A stretch of 64,000 nucleotides of DNA from a virus. The position numbers and the translations under genes are program-made. Location of the stretch: IMG/VR virus record IMGVR_UViG_3300035698_029839, positions 124,001 through 188,000 of that record; one strand, given 5' to 3'. Position 1 is the stretch's first letter, and each line of letters starts with the position of its first letter. The notes below the pieces were generated by a model. It saw nothing but the letters and a program-made list of their open reading frames with translations. It ran no database searches and had not been told where the DNA came from. Below, piece after piece: positions 16,361 through 25,503 of the stretch.

Positions 16361-17674
16361 ATGATTTTTGAGGTTAATCGAGAAGAATTCACAAGAGCTA
16401 TTAGACCTGCTGTAGAAGTAGCAAGTAAGAATACTCTAAAAGATTTTAAGTACGAGAATTTATTAACAATCAAAGCAGAACAAGATAGGGTTATTTTGTT
16501 TGCTTATGGTGGAACGGTAAGTCTTGTTGCTCCTATATCGGGAAGCAATTTTGGGGGATTGGATTATAGTTGTGAAGAAGAGGGTAAAACTACTGTTTAT
16601 GCTGATGATCTATTGACGTTTATGCTATCTCTTCCTAAAAGTTATGATAAGGTAAAGATATCGTTAGATTCTAATCAGCTTAAAATAGCATCAGCTTCGA
16701 AAAAAGATAAAAGTAAGAAGGCTAGTTCTGAACGATCTATGCCTACACTATCTGATTTTGTTCGTCCACCAAATATCGGAACAACATACGATCAAGACAT
16801 TGAGTTAGATAGAGAAATTTTTGTTAATGGTATTGATAGTGTTATTTTCGCTCCTGCATATGAGGAAAAATCGTTTTCTTATATGTGTATGTTGTTTGAG
16901 GTTAAGATGGGATTAGATCAAGAAATTAGATTTTCAGCAGGTACGGGTGGAAGATTTGCTATCAAATCTGTTAAGGGCAAGAATATAGTTCTTAATCAAA
17001 ATGAAGCAAAGATGATTTTTCCAAAAAATAGTCTTCCCTCTATATCTAAAATTTTAGCGAGCACAGACAAGCCTTCAATAAGCATTAAATCTGTAGGAGT
17101 AGATCAAGAAAAGAATATTCCTGAGCAAATTATGATTGAGTTTAATGAAATGGTAATGTGTATTTTTGGATTAGAACATTTTACCAAGTATCCTGATCTT
17201 GATAAGTTTTTAGCACATAAATATTCCAATAGGATTTATAGTAGTCTAGAAGATTGGAGGTCCATCGAAAAGACTATTGAAGGAACAAGACATAGATGGG
17301 ATGACAGTATTCATAATACAGAAGTTATTATCGAAGAAGAAGATGAGATTTTTAAGGTAACTCCTAAGACTCCCCATGCTAGTCCTACTTTTATCGATAT
17401 GGTAGATGTTAAGGATTGTATTATAAAGGGAGAAAAAATATGGTTTCGTTGTAATTCTGATTATCTTAGAGAATTAGTAGTACAAGGAAGCGGTAAAGGA
17501 CGTATTCAGTTTAACTTTGAAAGTCAGTCATTAATAGAAGATGTAAAAGATGAGAAACAAGCACAGAAGTTAATGAAACCAGTACTTGTTAAATTTGAAG
17601 AGAATGTTGATGATGCTAAGAACACTGTTGATAATTTTTATATATTCTTTTCAGTGTCTACTAGTAAATCATGA
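16361..17674 (+). CDS. dnaN: Sliding clamp, DNA polymerase III beta-like
   Basis: 437 residues, a little longer than bacterial beta (~370). N-terminal MIFEVNREEFTRAIRPAVEVASK aligns with the first clamp domain; FSAGTGGRFAIKSVKG matches the conserved xTDGxRLA strand of domain 2. A charged insert (KKDKSKKASSER) lies near residues 110-130. It forms the ring that holds the polymerase on DNA. RBS AAGGAGT. Overlaps the delta-like gene by 4 bases, which fits a replication operon. Confidence 0.85.
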   Translation: MIFEVNREEFTRAIRPAVEVASKNTLKDFKYENLLTIKAEQDRVILFAYGGTVSLVAPISGSNFGGLDYSCEEEGKTTVYADDLLTFMLSLPKSYDKVKISLDSNQLKIASASKKDKSKKASSERSMPTLSDFVRPPNIGTTYDQDIELDREIFVNGIDSVIFAPAYEEKSFSYMCMLFEVKMGLDQEIRFSAGTGGRFAIKSVKGKNIVLNQNEAKMIFPKNSLPSISKILASTDKPSISIKSVGVDQEKNIPEQIMIEFNEMVMCIFGLEHFTKYPDLDKFLAHKYSNRIYSSLEDWRSIEKTIEGTRHRWDDSIHNTEVIIEEEDEIFKVTPKTPHASPTFIDMVDVKDCIIKGEKIWFRCNSDYLRELVVQGSGKGRIQFNFESQSLIEDVKDEKQAQKLMKPVLVKFEENVDDAKNTVDNFYIFFSVSTSKS

Positions 17675-18843
17675 ATCAAATAATAGTTATAGATGGTAAT
17701 ATATCTGAACGCAAAAGAATCCTTAAAAAGATTAAGGATTCTTTTGCTAACGATTATGATGTTATTATTTTTGACAAAAAAGATCAGTATGACCATGTTG
17801 CTCAGGCACTTACTGAAGTTTCATGTTTTTCTGGATATAAGTTATTTATCATGCAAGAACTTCCTACTATTGAAGCTCCTACTGCGTCTCAGGCAAGGAC
17901 TAAAGTTTTAAATCATCTTAAGAAACTTTTCCCTTTTATTCCCGCTGGTAATGTTTTACTGATGGACAATATCGGTATTTCTGGAGAGTCATTTTTAAAA
18001 GAAGTTAAAAAATATGGGGAAGTTCACAAATTCGACCAAAAGATTAAAAAATCTGATGGAAATAGAATAATTAATAACTATTTTAAAAGTAAAAAAATTG
18101 TAATTAGTCAGGAAATTTCTCAATTATTAGTAGATTCGTTAAATTTGCATGGTGATGATATAGATGTTGATAAATTACATTTATTGTTAAAGAAATTTCA
18201 TCATTATATTCATGGAAAAAGCAAAATAGTCAAAGAAGACGTGTACTCTATTTGTTCTTCTCATGATTTTATTATTTGGTCTCTTTATAATGAACTAGAT
18301 AGTATAAGTTCATCAAAGGAGAAAAATATTGGATCGATTGTTAGTTCAGTTTATGATTATTTGGACAATGTTAAATATTTTGAACATGAAGTTGTTATGA
18401 TTATCAGAGGAATGATTTGGAGATATGGGCTTTTGTTATTAACTAAGAATGGGGTAAATAATAAGATGTCCCAGCAAGAAATTAAAAAGAATATATCGAA
18501 TATAAGTAAACTTGAAAGTCATGGTAGATCTTATAAGATACAAATGAATCCTAAAATATTAAAAGATTCATTAGTGCCAGAATATTCGAGTAAAATGATT
18601 AATTCTGTTATGAATGATTATTATGGCAAGCCTTCATTAGCTTGTTATGCTTATGATCAGTTATTGTTGATTTATTATACTTTAATAAAAACTCTTCTAA
18701 AGATAAGGTCTGGGTGTACGGATTCAGAGAAGAAAATAGCAATGTTGATTATTATTTCTGTTATTTGTGGGGTGATAACTAAGAAAAATACGATAGATGG
18801 AGTATTAGAGCATAGTAAGTTAATGTACGGGATTAATGGATAA
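17671..18843 (+). CDS. holA: Clamp loader delta subunit-like protein
   Basis: 390 residues. IIVIDGNISERKRILKKIKDSF, the KLFIMQELP strand and the helical C-terminal collar part fit HolA/delta, which lacks a functional P-loop and binds the clamp to open it. Similarity is weak at the residue level but the position between clamp and small genes, with ATGA coupling to the clamp, supports it. Confidence 0.7.
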   Translation: MNQIIVIDGNISERKRILKKIKDSFANDYDVIIFDKKDQYDHVAQALTEVSCFSGYKLFIMQELPTIEAPTASQARTKVLNHLKKLFPFIPAGNVLLMDNIGISGESFLKEVKKYGEVHKFDQKIKKSDGNRIINNYFKSKKIVISQEISQLLVDSLNLHGDDIDVDKLHLLLKKFHHYIHGKSKIVKEDVYSICSSHDFIIWSLYNELDSISSSKEKNIGSIVSSVYDYLDNVKYFEHEVVMIIRGMIWRYGLLLLTKNGVNNKMSQQEIKKNISNISKLESHGRSYKIQMNPKILKDSLVPEYSSKMINSVMNDYYGKPSLACYAYDQLLLIYYTLIKTLLKIRSGCTDSEKKIAMLIIISVICGVITKKNTIDGVLEHSKLMYGING

Positions 18844-19112
18844 TGGAAGAGATTTATAAAAATATTTTATTATTAGTTCATTCTTTAACTCAATTGTCTG
18901 GCATAACTTACAAGTATAATGAAGATCCTACAGAAGAGAATGGTGAGAAAATAGTTGAAATAGCAGACAAATGTGAAAATAAGTTCTTGAAAGTGAAAGA
19001 AGAAATTGTTAGAATGATTCAAGAAGTAGAAAAAGGTAAAGAGACAGAAGATACAGAAATAAAAGAGATAAAAATTATTGAAAAAGAACAAGGTTTTTTA
19101 ATTAAGGAATAA
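18843..19112 (+). CDS. Hypothetical helical protein, 89 aa
   Basis: Not recognised. Predominantly helical and acidic, with a KVKEEIVRMIQEVEKGKE coiled-coil-like stretch. Starts in the stop codon of the delta-like gene. A GTGAAA promoter-like sequence lies inside it (18987). Confidence 0.65.
   Translation: MEEIYKNILLLVHSLTQLSGITYKYNEDPTEENGEKIVEIADKCENKFLKVKEEIVRMIQEVEKGKETEDTEIKEIKIIEKEQGFLIKE
18987..19015 (+). promoter_or_regulatory. Possible internal GTGAAA-family promoter
   Basis: TTGAAA immediately followed by GTGAAAG, then TAGAAT at 19010-19015 (spacer 17). It lies inside the coding sequence at 18843, so chance from Lys/Glu codons cannot be excluded. Confidence 0.35.
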
Positions 19113-19118
19113 TATATC

Positions 19119-19313
19119 ATGGCAGGATTAAAAACAGTTACAGTATTAATTAATGATGATGGGACAATGGAATTTGATCAGATCGGTTGGGAAGGTAAGA
19201 AATGTGAAGGCGAACTTGATGAGTTAATTGCCGCTATGGGAGAAGAGAAAAAGGTAACTAGAAAACCCGAATATTACAAAGATCAAAAAGTTCAAGTAAA
19301 ACAAAGATTTTAA
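19119..19313 (+). CDS. DUF2997-like small protein
   Basis: 64 residues. VTVLINDDGTMEFDQIGWEG then KCEGELDELIAAMG matches the short DUF2997 pattern (a strand with DGT, an aromatic-Gly turn, a Cys and a final helix). Family function unknown. Confidence 0.6.
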   Translation: MAGLKTVTVLINDDGTMEFDQIGWEGKKCEGELDELIAAMGEEKKVTRKPEYYKDQKVQVKQRF

Positions 19314-19326
19314 TAAGGAGAATGTT

Positions 19327-19695
19327 ATGGGATTTAAAAAAGTCCTAACATCGGATGGTCGTCCTATAATTATAGGATCTACTAAAGAAGAATATCTTAA
19401 ATTTCTTCCTGGTTTTTCTTACAGGATAGGTGGTTTGATCTATACTGTTAAAGAAGATGTTACACAAGAAGCTAATTCCCCTACAAGGGAAGTGATTGTT
19501 AGTGATGGTTCCGTGGAAATTATGCTTGTAACAAGTATAAAAAGAGATTTAAAAGAGTCCGATTGTCAAATTCTGCCCTTAGATATGAAATATGCTAAGA
19601 CAGTAGAAAAAAAAGAGACCAAAAAGACAACAGCTAAAAAGAAAATTGTCAAAAAAAAAGTTGTTAAAAAAAAGAAAAAAAATGCAAACAAATGA
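19327..19695 (+). CDS. Protein with Lys-rich C-terminal tail, 122 aa
   Basis: A globular N-terminal part of ~90 residues followed by a tail of almost only Lys, Thr and Val (KKTTAKKKIVKKK). The tail resembles the head of the gene at 79. Nucleic-acid binding is inferred from charge. RBS AAGGAG. The tail codons overlap the start of the next gene. Confidence 0.7.
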   Translation: MGFKKVLTSDGRPIIIGSTKEEYLKFLPGFSYRIGGLIYTVKEDVTQEANSPTREVIVSDGSVEIMLVTSIKRDLKESDCQILPLDMKYAKTVEKKETKKTTAKKKIVKKKVVKKKKKNANK

Positions 19696-19888
19696 TATTA
19701 AATTAGAGATTCTTCCAAGTGGACATATAAAATTCAGACGTGGAAATAAGGCATATAATGAAAAGATGAGGGAGATTATATCATTTGTTGTTGATGGTGA
19801 TGAAAAAGTGTTAAAAGAAATAGATGATTTTCTAAGTGGATCAGAAGATACTGAGTTGTTAATAGGGGACACAATATTTTGCGGTTGA
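19682..19888 (+). CDS. Hypothetical protein, 68 aa
   Basis: Not recognised. Start ATG 19682 lies in the Lys tail of the gene before; no clear RBS. Acidic C-terminal half. The stop overlaps the next ATG (TGATG). Confidence 0.55.
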   Translation: MQTNDIKLEILPSGHIKFRRGNKAYNEKMREIISFVVDGDEKVLKEIDDFLSGSEDTELLIGDTIFCG

Positions 19889-20118
19889 TGAAAGTATTTG
19901 ATTGTACTGACATGCCTGACGAAGTAAATGAAGCATTTTTTGAAGAGACTGATAATGCTGACGGTATCGGTAATGACATTTATGTATCTTGGGACCTATC
20001 GGGTTTTTGGCGTGATATAGATGGATATACAGAAAACGAAAAAATGGTTGATAGTTGGCTTATTGAAAAGGGGGCAGTCATAGAAGATCAGGAAGTTATT
20101 ATCAAACGTTGGTGGTAA
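19888..20118 (+). CDS. Hypothetical acidic protein, 76 aa
   Basis: Not recognised. Begins KVFDCTDMPDEVNEAFFEE, ends with VIIKRWW. Followed by a terminator, so it closes the run that begins at the clamp promoter (16286). Confidence 0.6.
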   Translation: MKVFDCTDMPDEVNEAFFEETDNADGIGNDIYVSWDLSGFWRDIDGYTENEKMVDSWLIEKGAVIEDQEVIIKRWW

Positions 20119-20158
20119 TATTTGATTGGTTTCATTGTCATTTATGAAACTCCTTAAG

Positions 20159-20194
20159 AATAGCTATGTGATACTCCTCATATAGCTATTTTCA
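20159..20194 (+). terminator. Rho-independent terminator
   Basis: AATAGCTATGTG (20159-20170) pairs with CATATAGCTATT (20179-20190) with one wobble and an 8-base loop, followed by TTTTC-type sequence. A second short hairpin (GTTTCAT/ATGAAAC) lies just upstream. Ends the replication run. Confidence 0.65.
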
Positions 20195-20253
20195 TTAAAT
20201 AGTCCTCTTAAGTCGATATATATAAAGATTATATATTGATTTAGGAGAATAAA

Positions 20254-20886
20254 ATGGCAAATAAGTTTGATATTATTATAGGTTTAGATCCAGGAGTAGT
20301 TGGTGGGATATCTATTATTTATAAAAATGGAGTAATTGATATAAATAGGATACCAGTCCAGAGCATAGTTGTTAATAAAAAGAATAAGAAAGTTTATGAT
20401 CTTGTAAAAATCGTTGATATGTTAAAACCGTTTAGTGATAAAAAAGTTCTATTTGTTCAGGAGAAAGTGTCATCACATCCTGGAGAAGGAAGCGTATCAG
20501 CTTTTAATTTCGGTAAATCATCTGGTTCTACTGTCGGAATAGCTCATGCTTTGGGTTTTGAAGTAGTAGAAATCAGTTCAATGAGATGGAAAAATCACTT
20601 TCCACAGTTGGTAACTAACGAAATTGTTGATAAAAAAGAAGTGATTAAGAAATTAAGGGCCTTATCCAAAACATTAAAGGATTCGCAAGCTAAAAAATCG
20701 AATAAAAAAGAGATAGATAAATTTAATAGGCAGATTAAGACGCTTGCTAAAGCAGAAGCTAGAAATTTAGCTTCTACTATGTACCCGCAATCAGCAGATG
20801 AATTCAAACAAAAGAATAGTGACGGAATAGCAGAAAGCCTATTAATAGCCTTATATGGTAGGGATAAACAAAATGAACTGGTTTAA
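20254..20886 (+). CDS. RuvC-like Holliday junction resolvase
   Basis: 210 residues, RNase H fold. IIGLDPGVVGG carries Asp12, LFVQEKV carries Glu70, and NSDGIAESLLIALYG carries Asp190, the spaced acidic residues of RuvC-type nucleases. FNFGKSSGSTVGIAHAL matches the family's helix. It would resolve branched DNA before packaging. RBS AGGAG, first gene after the terminator at 20159. Confidence 0.88.
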   Translation: MANKFDIIIGLDPGVVGGISIIYKNGVIDINRIPVQSIVVNKKNKKVYDLVKIVDMLKPFSDKKVLFVQEKVSSHPGEGSVSAFNFGKSSGSTVGIAHALGFEVVEISSMRWKNHFPQLVTNEIVDKKEVIKKLRALSKTLKDSQAKKSNKKEIDKFNRQIKTLAKAEARNLASTMYPQSADEFKQKNSDGIAESLLIALYGRDKQNELV

Positions 20887-21235
20887 ATTTGCAAAAAACT
20901 TTGGTGACAGAAACACGATTAATTCTAAAATAAGATATTTGCAAGAATTGAGAGAAGCTATAGAGTCTAATTCTAAAATAGTTTTTCAAAGCGGTAAGAC
21001 TGTTAAGGAGTCAAATTATGGTATTATAACTTCTTCTAATATTACGTCTTACCCCTCATTACATGAGGTTCTAATTAGGGCTGATTCTTTAGCTTTAGAT
21101 AGCCCTTGGAGATTCGGTGAGTTATGTAATGAAGCTCTTAAGATAGTCGATAGATTAACTTTTGGCTTAAAAAAAGAAAGAGAAGATTTTACTTATGATG
21201 GTAAGAAAAAGAAACCTAAGAAGGGATGGATATAA
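20873..21235 (+). CDS. Hypothetical protein, 120 aa
   Basis: Not recognised. I start at ATG 20873 (MNWFKFAKN), overlapping the RuvC-like gene by 14 bases. Helical, with a basic C-terminal KKKKPKKGW. The stop overlaps the next ATG (TAATG). Confidence 0.65.
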   Translation: MNWFKFAKNFGDRNTINSKIRYLQELREAIESNSKIVFQSGKTVKESNYGIITSSNITSYPSLHEVLIRADSLALDSPWRFGELCNEALKIVDRLTFGLKKEREDFTYDGKKKKPKKGWI

Positions 21236-21894
21236 TGTCCAAGAAAATTGATGTACAGAAAAACTCTATTGTAGTTACTAATGTCCAAAATACAAATATA
21301 GTACCTTATCTGTTTAGTTTAGATAGGATAGAAAAAACAAATTGTAATTTGTGCCAATGCAATCATAGAGATTTTGCAGAAGAGATTTATGAGAATCAGA
21401 AAAGAAAAAACTATTCTGAGATTAAAAGAAAATTGAAAGAAGAACATGATTATGATGCAACCGTAGGTGGGATTAAAAATCATATGATATATCATTATCA
21501 GGCAGCTAAAAGAAATGCTTCCTTACAAGAATATGCTGATGATGTTCAAAAATGGGTGAATATGCAAACTAATAAAGTTGCGGCATTAAAAACCAGAATA
21601 GCGGTACTAGAAAGAGAAATGTTTACTATTGCACAAGAAGGCGAAGAGCTTGAAATATCTGAAAGAAGAAAAAATGCGGAAACAGTTAAAAAATTAGCAG
21701 AAACTATTTTAACTTATGAAGATAAATTAGCAGAGTACCAAGAAGAAGTAAAACCTGTTAGTTTGGTTTTTAATCAATTAAAAGTTATTGTTAATGATGA
21801 ATTATCTCATATTGATAATATTAAGACTAAAAAAGTTGTAAGTACTATTCTTAGTAGATTACATCAAAGTGTTGGTAGTATGATAATAGAATAA
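21235..21894 (+). CDS. DNA-binding coiled-coil protein, possible small terminase-like
   Basis: 219 residues. CNLCQCNHRDFAEEIYENQ, then a helix-turn-helix-like segment (SEIKRKLKEEHDYDATVGGIKNHM), then a long coiled coil (LKTRIAVLEREM) and a helical C-terminus. This order resembles small terminase-type or regulator proteins, but no large terminase is in the window, so the role is open. TAATG coupling with the gene before. Confidence 0.55.
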   Translation: MSKKIDVQKNSIVVTNVQNTNIVPYLFSLDRIEKTNCNLCQCNHRDFAEEIYENQKRKNYSEIKRKLKEEHDYDATVGGIKNHMIYHYQAAKRNASLQEYADDVQKWVNMQTNKVAALKTRIAVLEREMFTIAQEGEELEISERRKNAETVKKLAETILTYEDKLAEYQEEVKPVSLVFNQLKVIVNDELSHIDNIKTKKVVSTILSRLHQSVGSMIIE

Positions 21895-21919
21895 TAGAAT
21901 AATAGAATAATAGAATAAT
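21885..21919 (+). repeat. Tandem AATAGAAT repeat
   Basis: Four copies of AATAGAAT plus AAT. The first copy overlaps the stop of the gene at 21235. Similar simple repeats occur at 33460-33510. Confidence 0.8.
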
Positions 21920-21939
21920 TTGTTTAAAAAGGTTATGTC

Positions 21940-22146
21940 ATGAAAGAAATAGAAAGTAATAATTTTACATATACACAAAAAGATATTATGGTAGGTAATA
22001 GAAAAAGAAATATTATTATTATCGATAAGAAACCAGGTGTTAATCTTGGAGAAAATAAGATTTCGAATACGACTTCTTCTAAAAACAAAACTGTAACAAT
22101 AAGAAAAAAAAGATGTGGCGGTTGTGGAAGAAGAAGGAAGGGATAA
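21940..22146 (+). CDS. Small basic protein with CxxC
   Basis: 68 residues ending KKRCGGCGRRRKG, a basic CxxC tail. Not recognised. Directly abuts the GTG of the next gene. Confidence 0.6.
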   Translation: MKEIESNNFTYTQKDIMVGNRKRNIIIIDKKPGVNLGENKISNTTSSKNKTVTIRKKRCGGCGRRRKG

Positions 22147-24600
22147 GTGGATAAGGATTTAATTTTATCATCTTTAAAAAAAATAAGATCTTTGTTTTCT
22201 TATGTGGTTGATTGTCCAGATAAGTTACTAGGAGATCTTGCGTCTATAATCCCCGCCAGACATATGATATATCCTTGTGATATTATAGATTTGAGAAATT
22301 TTCTTATTAAAGATAGAATTGTTTCCTCTAATCCTATTTTATTGTTTTCTAATCAATTTGCTGAGAAATATTTAAAAGATCACTCTTTATTTTTGGTATT
22401 AGATTCTGAAAAAACAGGGGTAGATAATGATAGGTATGGAGGTTTGCAATTAAATTATTGTGAAGAGCTAGATATTACTAAACTTATTGTGAGGATTATA
22501 GTTAATGAACCTGCTGCTTCTGGATCTTTTAATGAGATAAAAGATATGGTTAAGGAGTTTGGGTTGGAAGTGGAATGTCTAATATCTAATAGTGTGCCAG
22601 GAATTTCTTTTCCAAATAAAAAATTATCATATAGTGTTACTCATAAAAAAGCACAAAGAATAATAGGAAAACATTCTGATCTTCCTCTTTCTCCAAAAGA
22701 AAAAAATATCTTTGAATTTTTAAGAAGAGTTAAAAAAGATAATGGTCTTAATGTCCAAATGAGAGTAGCAGGTGGATGGGTTAGAGATAAACTTCTCGGT
22801 CAAGAAAGTGATGATATAGATATTGCTGTTGATATGCCAGGATATGATTTTGCTAAGATAGTGGCTGCCGATGCTGTTAAAAATAATATAACACATGATC
22901 CTAGAGCTTATAGAGTTAGTCTGGAAAAGTCAGCAGATCCTAATGAGATAGGTATGGCTAATGATGATTTAATGGTAGGTGCTGTTTCTTTATTCGGCCA
23001 AAAAATAGAATTTGTTCCTATGAGAACAGAACATTATCCAGATATTAATAGTCGTCAGCCAACTATTGCTCTTACTAATGACCCAAGAGAAGATGTAAAG
23101 AGAAGAGACCTTACTATTAACTCTATTTATTATAATATTGATACAGGACAAATAGATGATTTTGTAGGCGGGGTAAAAGATTTAGGGTTAGAAGATGGAG
23201 AAATGAATTTAAGAACACCTGATAAAACTAAAAAAACTTATACGGAAGACCCATTAAGATTATTAAGGGCATTACGTTTTCATAGTCGTTATCCTAACAG
23301 TGTATTAGATCCTAAGATTATAGAATCTATGTCTGATCCTAATATCCAAGAAGCATATACAAAAAAAGTTGCTACAGAAAGGGCTGGTCCTGAAATAGTT
23401 AAAATGATGATGGGAGAAAATCCTATCGACTCTATTAAAATTTTATTTGATAGTGGTTTATATAAGAATATTTTTAAAGTTCCTTCGATGGAAGATCTTA
23501 ATGAAGAAGGTATTCATATGGAACAACAAACTCCTTATCACCAATATAATTTAAAAGATCATACTATCGAAGTAGTGAAAAATTTAAATAATATTATGAA
23601 AGATAATGGAGAGAGTGATTACATGAGGGGTCTTATGAATGTTGCTGCTTTATTTCATGATTTTGGAAAAATGAAAAGTGGAGTGCAAAAACCTCATCCT
23701 AAGAATAAAGGGCAAATGCAATATATAGGGCATGAAATAGAATCAACAAAGATGGCTAATGAAATATTAAAATCCATAGGGGTGGGAAAAGATGATAGAG
23801 ATATAGTAAATCAAGTTATTAGTTTGCATATGAGGCCTCATGGTGCTGAGAAATGGGGCCTAAAAGGTAAGGGTAATTTTCTTAGGAAAACAAGAATGCA
23901 TGGTAAGGATGAAGAGCATAAAGATTTATGGAAATATGTTTTGAATTTTAATAAAGCTGATGAGATGTCTTCTCAACCTGATAATTTTGATGAGGCAAAA
24001 TGGCAGAGTAAATATGATAATATTAGAAATTTTGTAGAAAGTCCTACAGGTGTATTTAAAGGAACGGTTTTGAATGGAAAGGATATCATGACTATATTTC
24101 CCGATTTAAATCCATCAACAGGGTATATTAAAGAAGTTCTTAATTTTATTAAAGAGAAACAAGATGAAGGGATAATTAATGTTGCTGCAGATTTAGAAGA
24201 GGCAAAACAGGAAGCATTCAATCAAATTAATATAATAGCTTCATCTATAAGAGATAAATATGGTTATAAGGGAGAGGAAAATAAAATGGGATCTAATTGG
24301 TATAAAAAGGTAAAGACTTCACAAATAGCTCCATTGACTAATAATGTTAAAGATAAAGAAATGGATGCAGAAATAAAAAAAGGTCCTAATGAAGCTCTTC
24401 CAAAATATCATGTGGGTATGAGGGTTAGAGATAGAAGAAAATCTATCTCTCAAGAACAGACTTACGGGAAAGTAGAACAAATAAAAGACAATAAAATAAA
24501 AATAGTTTGGAACTTCGACAATAAAGAAAAAAGACAAGAAGAAATTCTTGACATGGTGGAGAATACAGAAATATTATCTTTAATTGTATCGGAGATATAA
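22147..24600 (+). CDS. Multi-domain CCA-adding-type tRNA nucleotidyltransferase with HD domain
   Basis: 817 residues, GTG start. Residues 1-195 match nothing I know. Residues ~200-420 are a poly(A) polymerase/CCA head: AGGWVRDKLLG, ESDDIDIAVD (Asp near 223 and 225), KRRDLTINS, and EDPLRLLRALRFHSRY. Residues ~450-640 contain an HD domain (FHDFGK, His504-Asp505). The C-terminal ~100 residues begin NWYKKVKTSQ and end in a small beta domain (MRVRDRRKS, KIVWNF). It would add or repair 3' CCA on tRNA-like RNAs; the phage tmRNA at 53330 does not encode CCA. Confidence 0.85.
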   Translation: MDKDLILSSLKKIRSLFSYVVDCPDKLLGDLASIIPARHMIYPCDIIDLRNFLIKDRIVSSNPILLFSNQFAEKYLKDHSLFLVLDSEKTGVDNDRYGGLQLNYCEELDITKLIVRIIVNEPAASGSFNEIKDMVKEFGLEVECLISNSVPGISFPNKKLSYSVTHKKAQRIIGKHSDLPLSPKEKNIFEFLRRVKKDNGLNVQMRVAGGWVRDKLLGQESDDIDIAVDMPGYDFAKIVAADAVKNNITHDPRAYRVSLEKSADPNEIGMANDDLMVGAVSLFGQKIEFVPMRTEHYPDINSRQPTIALTNDPREDVKRRDLTINSIYYNIDTGQIDDFVGGVKDLGLEDGEMNLRTPDKTKKTYTEDPLRLLRALRFHSRYPNSVLDPKIIESMSDPNIQEAYTKKVATERAGPEIVKMMMGENPIDSIKILFDSGLYKNIFKVPSMEDLNEEGIHMEQQTPYHQYNLKDHTIEVVKNLNNIMKDNGESDYMRGLMNVAALFHDFGKMKSGVQKPHPKNKGQMQYIGHEIESTKMANEILKSIGVGKDDRDIVNQVISLHMRPHGAEKWGLKGKGNFLRKTRMHGKDEEHKDLWKYVLNFNKADEMSSQPDNFDEAKWQSKYDNIRNFVESPTGVFKGTVLNGKDIMTIFPDLNPSTGYIKEVLNFIKEKQDEGIINVAADLEEAKQEAFNQINIIASSIRDKYGYKGEENKMGSNWYKKVKTSQIAPLTNNVKDKEMDAEIKKGPNEALPKYHVGMRVRDRRKSISQEQTYGKVEQIKDNKIKIVWNFDNKEKRQEEILDMVENTEILSLIVSEI

Positions 24601-24601
24601 A

Positions 24602-25492
24602 ATGTTACAAGCTGCATATGGGGGATATATTCTTGTTGATGAAGGAACGACAGATTATGTTGACATTCTTAATTATTATGAGCCAGGTTTTAATTTGATG
24701 TCACCATTAGAAATGTCTATTCCTAAAGTTGATCGTCTTTTTATTCTTATCAGGAAAAGAAGTGATGAAACAGGAGATAATTTTGAAAATCTGGAATATA
24801 CCGATGTTTCAGTTACTGCTGTTGATGCTACTAATGGGGAAAGTTTATCGGTCATAACTTCTAATAATAATGTGTACACACCGTGGAATCAAAATCCATC
24901 TGCCAATACTCCGATATTATTGCAAATTGATAGTCAGTTAGATATAGTTGATCCTATTTTAAGAGTTAGGGTTATAGATTGTAAGGTTAAAGATCTTACA
25001 GATGATAATTTTATAAATTTTAGAGTTGTTGTAGATGATGATCCCACTTCTTTGTATTTTAATTATATTCCTGTACATAGAAAAATATATTCAGATAGAA
25101 ATACATTTACTATTGCTGGTAGACAAGCTTATATAAAAATGAGGAGCGAAAGCGATGCTTATATTTTAGTGTCTCCTTATGCGTGGTTAAAAGAAGTAAC
25201 AAAAGATAAATTTGATTTTTCTTATCCACCCGATACATTTTATTATCAAAGGGAGGATACTTATAATAAGGAAGATTTTATTTTTTCTTTATCAGAATGG
25301 AGTCATTCTTTTATCACTGAGAATGTTTCAGTGTTAAATATTCCAAGTTATAAGAAAGTAGCTGTTATCCTAATAGATAACGCTATTTATGAAAATATTA
25401 AAAAAACAAGAGGTGGTGTGAGTTTAACGATGTCTATAACGGGAGAACTCAGCGGCATAGAAGATACGTTTATAATTAATTTTGCTACATAG
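24602..25492 (+). CDS. Hypothetical beta-rich protein, 296 aa
   Basis: Not recognised. Beta-rich with many Asp/Tyr turns (YILVDEGTTDYVDILNYYEPG). RBS GGAG before ATG 24602. Lies before two peptidase-like genes and a Cys-rich pair, so a virion surface or accessory role is possible but unproven. Confidence 0.65.
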   Translation: MLQAAYGGYILVDEGTTDYVDILNYYEPGFNLMSPLEMSIPKVDRLFILIRKRSDETGDNFENLEYTDVSVTAVDATNGESLSVITSNNNVYTPWNQNPSANTPILLQIDSQLDIVDPILRVRVIDCKVKDLTDDNFINFRVVVDDDPTSLYFNYIPVHRKIYSDRNTFTIAGRQAYIKMRSESDAYILVSPYAWLKEVTKDKFDFSYPPDTFYYQREDTYNKEDFIFSLSEWSHSFITENVSVLNIPSYKKVAVILIDNAIYENIKKTRGGVSLTMSITGELSGIEDTFIINFAT

Positions 25493-25503
25493 GGAGATAA
25501 ATA

